A DNA stretch of 36,848 nucleotides, taken from NCBI GenBank assembly GCA_021734245.1, contig JAIPJH010000018.1, positions 1-36,848 on the forward strand, read 5' to 3'. Origin of the DNA: Candidatus Cloacimonadota bacterium (GTDB taxonomy: Bacteria; Cloacimonadota; Cloacimonadia; Cloacimonadales; TCS61). Position numbers and translations under genes: made by a program. Positions 8,093-16,998 of the stretch are shown here, piece after piece (position 1 is the first letter of the stretch; each line of letters opens with the position of its first letter). The notes under the pieces are model-generated. The model ran no database searches, was not told where the DNA came from, and saw nothing but the letters and a program-made list of their open reading frames with translations.

Positions 8093-9155
8093 CTGTTTGT
8101 TCCAGATTTATTTCTGCTAATTCAAAAGATTGGTAATTGATTTTATTTGGTGTAGCAATGAATATCTGATGTTCTTCATGCAGTAAATTCATGATCTGTG
8201 TTGAACGTTCTTTATCAAGGTCAGATAACACATCATCAAACATCAAAATGGGAGTTTCATCAGAATGCCTGGCAATAAGTTTGGCCTGAACCAGCCGAAC
8301 AGCAATTGCCAGAGAACGCTTTTGTCCCTGAGAGCCGAATTGACGCACAGGATGATCATCGATCATCAATTCGATATCATCCAGATGCGGTCCACTCAAA
8401 CTTCTTTCATAATGAACTTCCTGCTCCACACTGTCTTCCAGATGCTCCTGAAGTGATGTTTCTAAATCATCACCATTTTGAGGGAACGAATATTTATATT
8501 TTATGGAAAGCTTATCTCTATTATCGCTGATCTGATGATAGTATTCCTGCAAAACAGGAATGAATTCTTCCAGATAAATTAATCTCTGTCTAATTATTTG
8601 AACTGCCAAATCTACAAACTGATTGTCCCAGATTCGCTTTTCATGAGGATCAAATTCGCTTTTAAGAAGTGCATTTCTCTGTTTTAGGATTCGATTATAA
8701 TCTCTGAGATTTGTAATATAATCAAAAGAATATTGCGAAACAGCCTGATCTATAAAACTTCTTCGATAAGAAGGTGGCCCGCCTGTAATATTGATATCAA
8801 CAGGAGAAAAATAAACTACTTTTAGATATTTATAAAGATCACTAATACGGGAAATTGTGTTGCCATCTATTTTTATTATTTTTTTCGTTCTATCTGCTGC
8901 AGCTTCGAAAAGATGTTCTTTTTGGGAAAATTTAAAGTTACCTTCTAAACGAAAAAATGCTTTTGAAAAGTTGATCAGTTCAGTATCTTTACTGTTTTGA
9001 AACGACTTTCCAAAAGCAAAATATGCTATTGCTTCCAGCAGGTTGGTTTTTCCGATTCCATTTCGTCCAAAAATCAGTGAACCTTCTGCAGGAAAATTAA
9101 AATCACACTCTATAAAATTTCTAAAATTAGTTAACTTTAAATATTTAATTTCCAA
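8079..9155 (-). CDS. recF: DNA replication and repair protein RecF
   Basis: RecF is an SMC-like ATPase that loads RecA at gapped DNA with RecO and RecR. Visible motifs are Walker A GRNGIGKTN (residues 30-38), the YFSPVD and SYRRSFID blocks, the signature region FGSQGQKRSLAIAVRL and Walker B ILMFDDVLSDLD. The length (358 aa) is normal. The start is TTG at 9155: a TAA stop lies immediately upstream in frame, and the first residues (MEIKYLKLTNFRNF) align with the usual RecF N-terminus. The SD is weak, so translation may depend on coupling to dnaN, which ends 35 bp upstream. The gene overlaps the following transporter gene. Confidence 0.96.
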   Translation of the reverse strand: MEIKYLKLTNFRNFIECDFNFPAEGSLIFGRNGIGKTNLLEAIAYFAFGKSFQNSKDTELINFSKAFFRLEGNFKFSQKEHLFEAAADRTKKIIKIDGNTISRISDLYKYLKVVYFSPVDINITGGPPSYRRSFIDQAVSQYSFDYITNLRDYNRILKQRNALLKSEFDPHEKRIWDNQFVDLAVQIIRQRLIYLEEFIPVLQEYYHQISDNRDKLSIKYKYSFPQNGDDLETSLQEHLEDSVEQEVHYERSLSGPHLDDIELMIDDHPVRQFGSQGQKRSLAIAVRLVQAKLIARHSDETPILMFDDVLSDLDKERSTQIMNLLHEEHQIFIATPNKINYQSFELAEINLEQTDENE

Positions 9156-9190
9156 TTAATAAAACCAATTGATCTCAGATCCTTTCGCAA

Positions 9191-10309
9191 TTATGACAAA
9201 CGTAAAGGCATCAACAAAAATCTGGCAAAATAACGTTCGTCTGTATCTGTATTGAAGAAGAGTGCTGGTTCATTTGATTTCCCCATGCGAATTTCAATAA
9301 AATCAGATTCGAGAACGTTCAAAATGGAATTGAGATATCGATAGTTGAAAGCGATAACAAGGGGTTCACCGGAATAATTGAAATCTTCCAGATTTTCGTT
9401 TGCATCTCCTTCTTCACGTTTGGTTGAACTTATCGAAAAAGCACTTGTGGAAATATCGAATTTTACCTTAAAAGTATCTTCGGAAGCAAGCAGGGAAACC
9501 CTTTTTACAGCATCTTTTAAAATACTTTTCTTTATTTTTAGAACGTTATTATTATTAGCTGGAATTGCTTTAGTATAATCAGGAAATCTTCCTTCAATAA
9601 TATGGGTGAAGATCGTATAATTGCCATAAGAGAACATAACTCTGTTCGATTCTATCAATATGGAAACATCAGGATGATCTTCATTGAAAACTTTGTCTAA
9701 AAACAAAAGGCCTTTTGTAGGAATTATCTGCTCTATTTGTTCTGGAATATCAACCTGATTGTTCAAATTGAATTCAGCGATCTTTTTACCATCGGTAGCA
9801 ACCATGAGTTGTTTATCGGGCATGATCTTCCAATAAATTCCGGTAAAGATGGGTCTATTGATCTCTGTGGAAACAGCAAAATGAGTATTATCGATCATCT
9901 TTTTGAACAACTTGGCATTCATTTTAAATATATTGTCCAAATTCTTTTGCGGAACAAGCGGGAATTGACTGCTTTCTGCACAATGAAGATTGTATTTAAC
10001 ATTACCGCACATTATTTTCAGATTATCTTCTTCCAACAGGAAATGAGCCATCGAATCGGGAAGAACATTGATCATATCATTTAAATTTCGGGCAGAGACA
10101 GCAACTTTTCCGCCTTCAGTAATATTTGCTTCAAATTGTGCAACTACAGTAATTTCAAGATCTGTGGCTGTAAATTTTATATTATCTGCTTTCTCATCTG
10201 CTTCGATAAGATAATTTGTAAGGATCGGCATTGTGTTTTTGCTGGGTACGATTTGATATAAATGTTGAATATTGGAAAGCAACTTTTGTTTTTCAATAGA
10301 AAATTTCAT
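9191..10309 (-). CDS. dnaN: DNA polymerase III beta subunit (sliding clamp)
   Basis: The beta clamp encircles DNA and tethers polymerase III. The 372-aa length and three-fold repeated domain layout fit the family. Conserved parts include the N-terminus (MKFSIEKQKLLSNIQHLYQIVPSKNTMPIL), FTATDLEITV, EGRFPDYTKAIP and the C-terminal hydrophobic-pocket strand ending FLLMPLRLS. The start follows SD GAGGGAG. dnaN-recF is a classic pair, but dnaA does not precede it here: HU is the next gene upstream and has its own terminator. Confidence 0.97.
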   Translation of the reverse strand: MKFSIEKQKLLSNIQHLYQIVPSKNTMPILTNYLIEADEKADNIKFTATDLEITVVAQFEANITEGGKVAVSARNLNDMINVLPDSMAHFLLEEDNLKIMCGNVKYNLHCAESSQFPLVPQKNLDNIFKMNAKLFKKMIDNTHFAVSTEINRPIFTGIYWKIMPDKQLMVATDGKKIAEFNLNNQVDIPEQIEQIIPTKGLLFLDKVFNEDHPDVSILIESNRVMFSYGNYTIFTHIIEGRFPDYTKAIPANNNNVLKIKKSILKDAVKRVSLLASEDTFKVKFDISTSAFSISSTKREEGDANENLEDFNYSGEPLVIAFNYRYLNSILNVLESDFIEIRMGKSNEPALFFNTDTDERYFARFLLMPLRLS

Positions 10310-10336
10310 TTCTCCCTCTTTTTTACAAGATTAAAA

Positions 10337-10375
10337 TAAAAGAAAAGCAAGAGCAGTTAAGGAGCTCTTGCTTTT
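10337..10375 (-). terminator. Intrinsic terminator after the HU gene
   Basis: AAAAGCAAGAGC (10343-10354) and GCTCTTGCTTTT (10364-10375) form a perfect 12-bp stem. On the minus strand the stem is followed by a T-rich stretch. It separates HU from dnaN. Confidence 0.8.
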
Positions 10376-10390
10376 ATAAGAAATTAAAAA

Positions 10391-10663
10391 CTACTTAACT
10401 GCGTCTTTCAGTTTTTTACCTGCTTTAAATACTGGAACCTTACGTGCTGGGATTTGAATTTTAGCTTTTGTTTGTGGGTTAACGCCAGTTCTAGCATTTC
10501 TTTTGTTTACTTTAAAAGTTCCAAAGCCAACAAGAGAAACCTTGTCGCCTTTTTCAAGTGCTACTGTAATTCCATCAATTACAGAGTTCAAAGCTTGGTT
10601 TGCAGCTTTTTTGGTAATACCTGCTTCTGCTGCAATTTTTGCGATTAAATCTTGTCTGTTCAT
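10391..10663 (-). CDS. hup: HU-family DNA-binding protein
   Basis: The 90-aa nucleoid protein starts at the ATG at 10663, 7 nt after SD AGGAGG; an in-frame TTG one codon earlier is not needed. Conserved features are the N-terminal helices (DLIAKIAAEAGITKKAANQA), VSLVGFGTFKV, the DNA-clamping arm (RNARTGVNPQT, with the proline that intercalates into DNA) and the Lys-rich C-terminus. HU homodimers bend and compact DNA. HU and IHF subunits share this pattern; the sequence looks like HU. Confidence 0.95.
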   Translation of the reverse strand: MNRQDLIAKIAAEAGITKKAANQALNSVIDGITVALEKGDKVSLVGFGTFKVNKRNARTGVNPQTKAKIQIPARKVPVFKAGKKLKDAVK

Positions 10664-10922
10664 CAATTCCTCCTTTATTTTTTGGGTCTCAAAACACCTG
10701 TCGAGTAATTGGATTGGAGCAAAATCTTGTCAATTAAAAAATTTCTTAAGAAGCCCATTTGAAGCGCATTACAGCAATTTTGAGATCACTTTTCTGGTTC
10801 CAATCCAGTTGCCTGTACGACGTAATCTTATGCAACGCAACATGTTAGAGATATTAGGATGCAAATCTATATTAACAAATAAAATTCTTCAAAAAAATGC
10901 AAAAAATCCTAAACCTGCATCA

Positions 10923-12896
10923 TTATTGACTTTCAGTGATTTCCGGTTTTTCATCCTGGCTTTCTTGAATAGAATTTGTTTTGTCACTTTCTGTTGAAAT
11001 TGTGTTAGCTTCCTTTTTGATGCCAATCAGTTCGAATACTTTAACAGGTATAGATTTACCTTTCACGGTCGCTTCATCTACAAATTCAGCAATAATCTTA
11101 TCTGAACAGAGATTATATGTTGATTCACTGATGAGAATGTTATTCCTGGTTTTGTAATTCCTGGTAAGAGCTTCAATGCGAGCTCCTGCGTTCATATTAT
11201 CACCAATTGCGGTGTAATCGAAGATTTGTTCTGAGCCAAGATTTCCGACGATCATTGTACCGCTGTTTAAGCCGATACCAATATCAACAGGATCTCTTTT
11301 TTCAGCTATCCATTTTTCTTTCAGCTCATTCATTTTCAAGCGCATTTCAATTGCTGCTTTACAAGCTCGGAAAGCATGATCTTCCAAGGGTACAGGAGCA
11401 CCAAACAATGCAATGATTTCATCACCCACGAATTTATCCAGAGTTCCTTGATTCTCCATTATCACTTCGACCATGGCAGAAAGATATTCTCGGACAATTT
11501 CAACTGTTTCTTTGGCAGAATGACTTTCTGTATAAGGAGTAAAAGATACAATATCTGCATAGATTACAGAAAGATCCATCTGCTTGCCGCCATATTCCAA
11601 TTTGCGAGGATCTTTTATAAGTTCTTCTACTAATTCTGGCGCTATGTATTGTCCAAAAGCCTGCTTTATGAATTTTCTTTCACGCACTGTCTTTATATAT
11701 TGGAATATCAATCCCGAAATATATGTAATAATAATCAATAATGGGATTTCCAGAACTGGAATCTGAGTATTTCTCGATGTAAAAATGTAATATGCAAAAC
11801 CTACATAGATAACTATCATAATCAAATTCAGAATAAATGAAATTGAAGGTTTTAAATTGAAATTGATTATGAATAATATTATTCCAATAAATAAGAATAT
11901 TCCAAGGAAGATAAAGAAAGAAAATTCTTGTAGATAATCATGCTGAAGCACCATTTCGATAAAATTTGCATGAATTTCCACACCCGGTGTCAATCTCTGA
12001 TCTTGGCTGAAAAATGGTGTATGATGCAAATCATGGAATTCTACCGCAGTTAATCCGATCAATACGATTTTATCTTTCAAAATCGGTTTGAGTTCATTAA
12101 ACTCGTTTAAATCGGATTCAATAGATTTTTCAAAATCAGTGGTAAAAGTAGAATCATCGATTACTTGAGCATAATCAAAATATGGGAAATGTCGAGCAGG
12201 TCCGAAGTAATTTAATAAGACACTCTTTGAACGATATTTAGGAATGAAATTGTCTCCAAGTCGGAAATATCCGGGATTGTTCTGGAATTGACTAGAATTG
12301 GGTGAAATGCCATAGACATCGGCTAAGGCAAGCAAACCTATAGATGGTTTTACTTCGTCCTTTCTTTTTTGGATAATCTCATATTTTCTTACAAAACCAT
12401 CTTCATCTGCAGTAATATTTACCATTCCCCACTTCACATTTCTTTCCATAAATGGTCGGATAGGAGTGAGAAATTGTTCTCGGGTAGAAGAATCATAAAT
12501 TGTTTTGATCAACTTGCCAGCAATTACAATATTATCATATTTTCCTGCAACGGAAGCAAGATATTCATCAGCTTCTACATCAGAACGTTCTGTGAACTCG
12601 ATATCAAAGATTATTTCTTTCACACCTGCTTTTTGCAGGTTTTCGATAAGATGTGCATGATAGTCTCTGGGAAAGGGCCAGCTTTCATTCAGCACGTTAA
12701 ATGTTTCATCTCCGATTTCCACGATCACGACATTTTCCGAAATCTCTCTTGCACCTCGCATTATAAAGAAGAGGTCTTTTGCCTTGTGTTCCAGACTTTG
12801 CCAGAATGACGAAAGGAAAACGATCTCCAAAACGATGAAAATCGCTATCGGAACAATGATAAATTTTAATTTATCCGTTTTAGAATTTCTGAACAA
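10923..12896 (-). CDS. CHASE2-domain membrane adenylate/guanylate cyclase (class III)
   Basis: The 657-aa protein has an N-terminal membrane helix (about 11-30), an extracytoplasmic CHASE2 sensor (about 40-315, e.g. VVIVEIGDET, WPFPRDYHAHLI), three more membrane helices (about 325-400) and a class III cyclase domain (about 440-600). Metal-binding Asp448 (YADIVSFT) and Asp492 (FVGDEIIALFG) are present. Lys488 and the DYT motif (560-562) favour ATP over GTP, and Asn569/Arg573 complete the site. The start is TTG at 12896, 7 nt after SD GGAGA and inside the end of the preceding gene (17-nt overlap); the next in-frame ATG would delete the first helix. It ends the run FecR protein, envelope protein, cyclase, so the sensed signal probably concerns the envelope. 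Confidence 0.93.
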   Translation of the reverse strand: MFRNSKTDKLKFIIVPIAIFIVLEIVFLSSFWQSLEHKAKDLFFIMRGAREISENVVIVEIGDETFNVLNESWPFPRDYHAHLIENLQKAGVKEIIFDIEFTERSDVEADEYLASVAGKYDNIVIAGKLIKTIYDSSTREQFLTPIRPFMERNVKWGMVNITADEDGFVRKYEIIQKRKDEVKPSIGLLALADVYGISPNSSQFQNNPGYFRLGDNFIPKYRSKSVLLNYFGPARHFPYFDYAQVIDDSTFTTDFEKSIESDLNEFNELKPILKDKIVLIGLTAVEFHDLHHTPFFSQDQRLTPGVEIHANFIEMVLQHDYLQEFSFFIFLGIFLFIGIILFIINFNLKPSISFILNLIMIVIYVGFAYYIFTSRNTQIPVLEIPLLIIITYISGLIFQYIKTVRERKFIKQAFGQYIAPELVEELIKDPRKLEYGGKQMDLSVIYADIVSFTPYTESHSAKETVEIVREYLSAMVEVIMENQGTLDKFVGDEIIALFGAPVPLEDHAFRACKAAIEMRLKMNELKEKWIAEKRDPVDIGIGLNSGTMIVGNLGSEQIFDYTAIGDNMNAGARIEALTRNYKTRNNILISESTYNLCSDKIIAEFVDEATVKGKSIPVKVFELIGIKKEANTISTESDKTNSIQESQDEKPEITESQ

Positions 12897-15225
12897 TTTT
12901 GAATCTCCAAGTTAAAGTTGTGTAATCTCCATCTTCTATTTCATTATCTTTGAACAATTTAACACCAAGATTGGTTGATAAAAATGTTCTTATAAAAACT
13001 TGGTAATATGCTCCTACATTAAAAAGAGTAGAACTTTTATCTTGATCACCGCCAAAAATATCATATTTGAGATCACAATAAGGTTTGAGCGTATCTTCCA
13101 GAAGTGAATAAATTCCCTTCAAATATATAGAATTAAAACTATTTTCCTCAGTTTCTCCAGCATTTTCCTTATCTTCCACTGATAGTGTGAACGATATTTC
13201 TGTCTCCAATGGCAAACTTTCCCATTCGCTGTTTGCCGATAAAATGAAATTATTCTTCGAATAGACATAATCTGTCGTGTCGTTGTTGGCTTCGTTAGTG
13301 TAGCTGTAATCGTTGGCATATTGCATAAAGTTAAAAGATAATCTAGTAGGAGCAGTTTTGAATTGATTAAGATCGTAACTGGTTCCAAAACTGATGATGG
13401 AAGAATTTGCATCTCCAAGATTGCTGCTTCCTGATCTTGCAGTAGTGTTCATGGAATATGAAAGTCTGAAATTGAGATCGGAGGTAGCGCGATAAAATAA
13501 TTGAGAATTATAATTAGAAGTTTTGGTTGTATAATCTTTTTCATCATTCAGGTTATCTGCGATCAAATTCAATGAAAGATTCAGATTAACTTTGTTTTTC
13601 CAGAGGTTGATATTATCATTAATGCCCAAAACCGAAGTATCAGTTTGCAGATAATTGGAAGATAAGGAATTAAAACTTCCACCAACTGCAGAATAATTTA
13701 TATTGAGGAAATTTCGGTAGAAAAAGGCTCGCAGATAGGTTTTATAGGCGAGATTTTTAAGACTTGGCGTATAAGGTTCCAGATTCTCATTTATCACTAA
13801 TATCGGTTCTAAATCTTCAGGATCAAATGGCAGATCAAGTTCGGTATCAAGTTCTGCTTCAATATCTTCAATGCTCATTGTTCCTTCATAGATATTTCTG
13901 TTCAGATAACTCATTGCCACTTCTGCTCCCATCAGCAATCTGCGTTTGAAAAGGGCAAAGGAGACATCTGAGCCCAGAACGATATTATCTTGAGGTTCTA
14001 CTACATATGAGCTATCTGCATCGATCACATAATCTTCGTCAATAGAAGCGATATCATCTTTATTCTTGGAAAAGCCCAAACTCCACATCACTGCGTCAGG
14101 TCGACCAAATTCTGTGCGTAAACTGTAAGTATTGGTGGCAAATGTACCTGCATCGTATTGAAAATCACCATCCACAGCTCTATTACTTTGGCCACCTGTG
14201 AATTTCATTCTAAAATTACGAAAATGCAGGTTGGTATGAACACCTCGTACATTTGTTCCGCTCAATAAAAATGTTCCATAATTTGGAGAAAGATCACCAG
14301 CAGTAAGATCGAAATATTTGGTCATAAAAGCAATATTGTACCTGTTCACGGGTTGAGCTTTATGAGTTTCCAGTGAAGAAAGATAGATCTTACTTTTAAA
14401 ACCTAACCACTTGTATTTACCTTGAAACATCAAAAGATAATTTGCTCGCTTATCGGTATCATCATCATTTTCATAATTTTGTTTCGAATAATAGGTGCTA
14501 ACAGTTGATTTTCCTCTTAAATTAATATCTGTTTTCCAACTTTTTTCTACAATGCTCATTCGCCATATTTCAGATTTTATCTCGGTTCCGTTTTTCAGAT
14601 TAGCTTTCACCTGATAATTGTACTTTCCCTGAAATAAACCGGAAACTTTGTAGATCAGTAAATTTTTGTAAATTTCAGCCTGATCAGTTCTATCTTTGTC
14701 ATTCAAATAGAATTTTACCGAAGAAAGATCGATATTATTCTGAATGGAAAAAAATGAGATTGCAATGATGAAATCCTTGGAGAAGTCTGTGTATTCAGGA
14801 TCAGGAGAAAGTAAAATGAACTTCTCCTGCATGAATTGTTGTTCAGGCTCTATAATTGTAATAAGAAATGGAGAAGATTCTGGATTGAATTCTGGCAGGG
14901 AAACAACTGTTTCATCACTTTTGCGAACTTGGAAGAAATATTCTAAACCAGCTTCCATATCATCTGTATTTTTTATGATGAATTCGAAATAAGGCTGCGT
15001 TACAGATGTCATATCTTGTTCCATCTCGTTATAAACTATTTCTCCCTGCTGCCGGTAAAACATTGTAACTCCAGCAATTTGTTCGATTCCTTCCCGAACA
15101 TCAAGTCTGATATTAATTTTTTTTCCTTTTTGGATTGTCTGGATCGGATCGTGATTCAAAACAACTTCCGAAAATAGTGGAATTATGATCAACACTAATA
15201 CGATTATTGAAATTATTTTGAGCAT
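12880..15225 (-). CDS. Large envelope protein, probable outer-membrane beta-barrel
   Basis: The 781-aa protein starts at an ATG after SD AGAGG. It has a signal peptide (MLKIISIIVLVLIIIPLFS), an N-terminal section of about 220 residues with beta-sandwich character, then about 550 residues of alternating amphipathic strands rich in Tyr, Asn and Ser. It ends in TWRFKIVQKF, a terminal aromatic typical of outer-membrane barrels. I recognise no named family. The gene starts 3 nt after the FecR-domain gene and overlaps the cyclase gene, so the three are made together. A plausible role is the outer-membrane part of an envelope-sensing or export complex. This is inference from context and strand pattern. 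Confidence 0.7.
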   Translation of the reverse strand: MLKIISIIVLVLIIIPLFSEVVLNHDPIQTIQKGKKINIRLDVREGIEQIAGVTMFYRQQGEIVYNEMEQDMTSVTQPYFEFIIKNTDDMEAGLEYFFQVRKSDETVVSLPEFNPESSPFLITIIEPEQQFMQEKFILLSPDPEYTDFSKDFIIAISFFSIQNNIDLSSVKFYLNDKDRTDQAEIYKNLLIYKVSGLFQGKYNYQVKANLKNGTEIKSEIWRMSIVEKSWKTDINLRGKSTVSTYYSKQNYENDDDTDKRANYLLMFQGKYKWLGFKSKIYLSSLETHKAQPVNRYNIAFMTKYFDLTAGDLSPNYGTFLLSGTNVRGVHTNLHFRNFRMKFTGGQSNRAVDGDFQYDAGTFATNTYSLRTEFGRPDAVMWSLGFSKNKDDIASIDEDYVIDADSSYVVEPQDNIVLGSDVSFALFKRRLLMGAEVAMSYLNRNIYEGTMSIEDIEAELDTELDLPFDPEDLEPILVINENLEPYTPSLKNLAYKTYLRAFFYRNFLNINYSAVGGSFNSLSSNYLQTDTSVLGINDNINLWKNKVNLNLSLNLIADNLNDEKDYTTKTSNYNSQLFYRATSDLNFRLSYSMNTTARSGSSNLGDANSSIISFGTSYDLNQFKTAPTRLSFNFMQYANDYSYTNEANNDTTDYVYSKNNFILSANSEWESLPLETEISFTLSVEDKENAGETEENSFNSIYLKGIYSLLEDTLKPYCDLKYDIFGGDQDKSSTLFNVGAYYQVFIRTFLSTNLGVKLFKDNEIEDGDYTTLTWRFKIVQKF

Positions 15226-15228
15226 ATA

Positions 15229-15906
15229 TTACCTCTTTTCAAATTCAATTTCTATTATCTCTATTTCTCCATCTTCATTTTCCATTTCGATCTTTAAAGT
15301 TTCTACTTCTTTGATGTCTTCACCTTTTTCTTCATAAATTTCTTCAAATTCATCTGCGCTTACATCGGAAAATGTAAACTCACCAGCTTCATTCTCAGCA
15401 GCTTTCTGACCAGATGTAACAGAAACTTCATTGGAAGTTTGCTTATTCTTTATAGACACTTCTCCTTCTTTAACGCTTACAGAAGCTCTACCGCTCTCAC
15501 CCACTTCTACCATAAACTGAGTTCCTTTCACGGAAACCACGTTGTTCGGTGTATCAACTTCAAATATTCCTGTTTTCTTTTTTACCTGAGCCAGCAATCC
15601 ACCCAGCATGAGAGTACTTCTTTTGTTCAGTTTATCATCTTCTTGTTCTGCTTCAATCGTAAGAATGCTATTGGGAAATAATTTTACACTGGAACTTCCA
15701 TCAATGAATTTTACAACAGCAAAAGATTGTTCCTTGCTGATGAGTTCATCTTTATTGATAAGATTTTGGCCTTCTTCAGCCATCATTTTCTCTTCATCTC
15801 TATTTAACTCAATTTCACCTTTGGCTTTTATCATGAAGGCTACAGGATCGGCTGCAAAAAGAGAAACAGCAATAATTAACAAAAGAAAAGTAGTTAAATT
15901 TTTCAT
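15229..15906 (-). CDS. Exported FecR-domain protein
   Basis: The 225-aa protein has a cleavable signal peptide (MKNLTTFLLLIIAVSLFAAD) and SD AAGGAGAG. A FecR domain spans about 50-170: INKDELISKEQSFAVVKFID, then FEVDTPNNVVSVKGTQFMVE and VKEGEVSIKN, the typical FecR beta-helix signature. The C-terminus is extremely acidic (EEIYEEKGEDIKEVETLKIE). FecR domains relay envelope signals in iron-uptake systems. Stand-alone exported versions are, from memory, sometimes found next to CHASE2 cyclases, as here. There is no sigma factor or TonB receptor nearby, so classical FecIR regulation is unlikely. Confidence 0.88.
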   Translation of the reverse strand: MKNLTTFLLLIIAVSLFAADPVAFMIKAKGEIELNRDEEKMMAEEGQNLINKDELISKEQSFAVVKFIDGSSSVKLFPNSILTIEAEQEDDKLNKRSTLMLGGLLAQVKKKTGIFEVDTPNNVVSVKGTQFMVEVGESGRASVSVKEGEVSIKNKQTSNEVSVTSGQKAAENEAGEFTFSDVSADEFEEIYEEKGEDIKEVETLKIEMENEDGEIEIIEIEFEKR

Positions 15907-15917
15907 GGAGCTCTCCT

Positions 15918-16976
15918 TTATTCCAAAACATCCAATTCGCCGTTGGCCAATTGGTTCAAGATATTCATCAATTCATCCACCGAAATTTCCTGTCCCTGCC
16001 AGGTAATCGTGGAAATATTATATCCGTTGTTCAATAGATTTTGTAGAACAGTTATATCACCAGTGTTCAATTGATTTAAAAAGTTTATCACAATAACTTC
16101 TTCTACTTCGTCCTCTTCTTCCATATCTATTTTGAAAGTGTAGAACACACTCTGATAAGTTTCTGTGGAACCTGGTGAAGAAAGTGGAGCTGAAACACGC
16201 CAGGCATAGATCTCACTATTTTCCAGAGATGCTGCACTGCCGGGATAAACTATAGAATTACTGATTGTAGTGGTTGTATAATATTTATCCAAAAGCTCGA
16301 TTTCTTCTGCTGATTCGATTTCTTCATCGATATGATAAAGATCGAAAGTATAGTTTGCTAAATTTGAAAACCAGATAAATTCAGGATATTGGTTCATCAA
16401 ATTCATTGGTCCGAAACTTCCCAAAGGATAACCAGGAGTGATCAAGGAAATTGAGATCGGTGATTGGATTGTGATGGTTGTAGAAACTGGGTCAGAAAGT
16501 GGATTGTCATTCAAATCTCTAACTTCGAACCAGAAATTATAATCTCCATCTGGCATTCTGCCGGAAGAAAGTACAAAATCTTCGATATCAGAAAGTAGAT
16601 CATCATAATCTCCAGAATTATCAAAATCTACAGGATCGTTATTGACAATATCCCTATTTGTTAAGCGGAGAAAGGCTGGATTAACTGGAATTTCTGGTGA
16701 GAAATCATTTGTGATAAGATCAACATTTGCCTGCGCATCAGAACGTGTCACTTCCACATGGATCTTGTAATCTTCCAAAGGTGAAGAAGCCGTTGTACTG
16801 AAATTCATAACAAAAAATTCTGGTTGGGAATCAGGTTCCTCAGGATTGAAATTTGCAGGATAAAACGTGTTGAAATAAGTACCCATTGGTGTAGTCAGTT
16901 CAATGTTTACATCAAAACTTTGAGCAAACATAACGCTAAAACAAAAAACAAAAAACAAAATAAAAATCTTTTTCAT
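15918..16976 (-). CDS. Uncharacterised exported protein
   Basis: The 352-aa protein starts after SD AAAGGAGAG and has a clear signal peptide (MKKIFILFFVFCFSVMFAQS). The body looks like beta-sandwich modules (about 20-175 and 175-290; e.g. DGDYNFWFEVRDLNDNPLSD). A segment FDNSGDYDDLLSDIEDF could hold calcium. An acidic linker (MEEEDEVEEV, about 286-295) leads to a C-terminal helical unit (about 298-352). I recognise no family. It lies 22 nt after ddl and 11 nt before the FecR gene, so it is probably part of the same envelope system. Confidence 0.7.
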   Translation of the reverse strand: MKKIFILFFVFCFSVMFAQSFDVNIELTTPMGTYFNTFYPANFNPEEPDSQPEFFVMNFSTTASSPLEDYKIHVEVTRSDAQANVDLITNDFSPEIPVNPAFLRLTNRDIVNNDPVDFDNSGDYDDLLSDIEDFVLSSGRMPDGDYNFWFEVRDLNDNPLSDPVSTTITIQSPISISLITPGYPLGSFGPMNLMNQYPEFIWFSNLANYTFDLYHIDEEIESAEEIELLDKYYTTTTISNSIVYPGSAASLENSEIYAWRVSAPLSSPGSTETYQSVFYTFKIDMEEEDEVEEVIVINFLNQLNTGDITVLQNLLNNGYNISTITWQGQEISVDELMNILNQLANGELDVLE

Positions 16977-16998
16977 AAAACTCTCCTTTTCGAGTTTA

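Noticed and set aside
10310-10922. Replication origin near dnaN/recF
   Set aside because: No dnaA gene and no cluster of TTATCCACA-like boxes is visible; the gap holds only the HU gene, its terminator and AT-rich DNA.
12369-12809. 146-aa plus-strand reading frame
   Set aside because: Shadow of the CHASE2 domain of the cyclase gene.
15439-16006. Plus-strand reading frames of 80 and 132 aa
   Set aside because: Antisense shadows of the FecR-domain and exported-protein genes.
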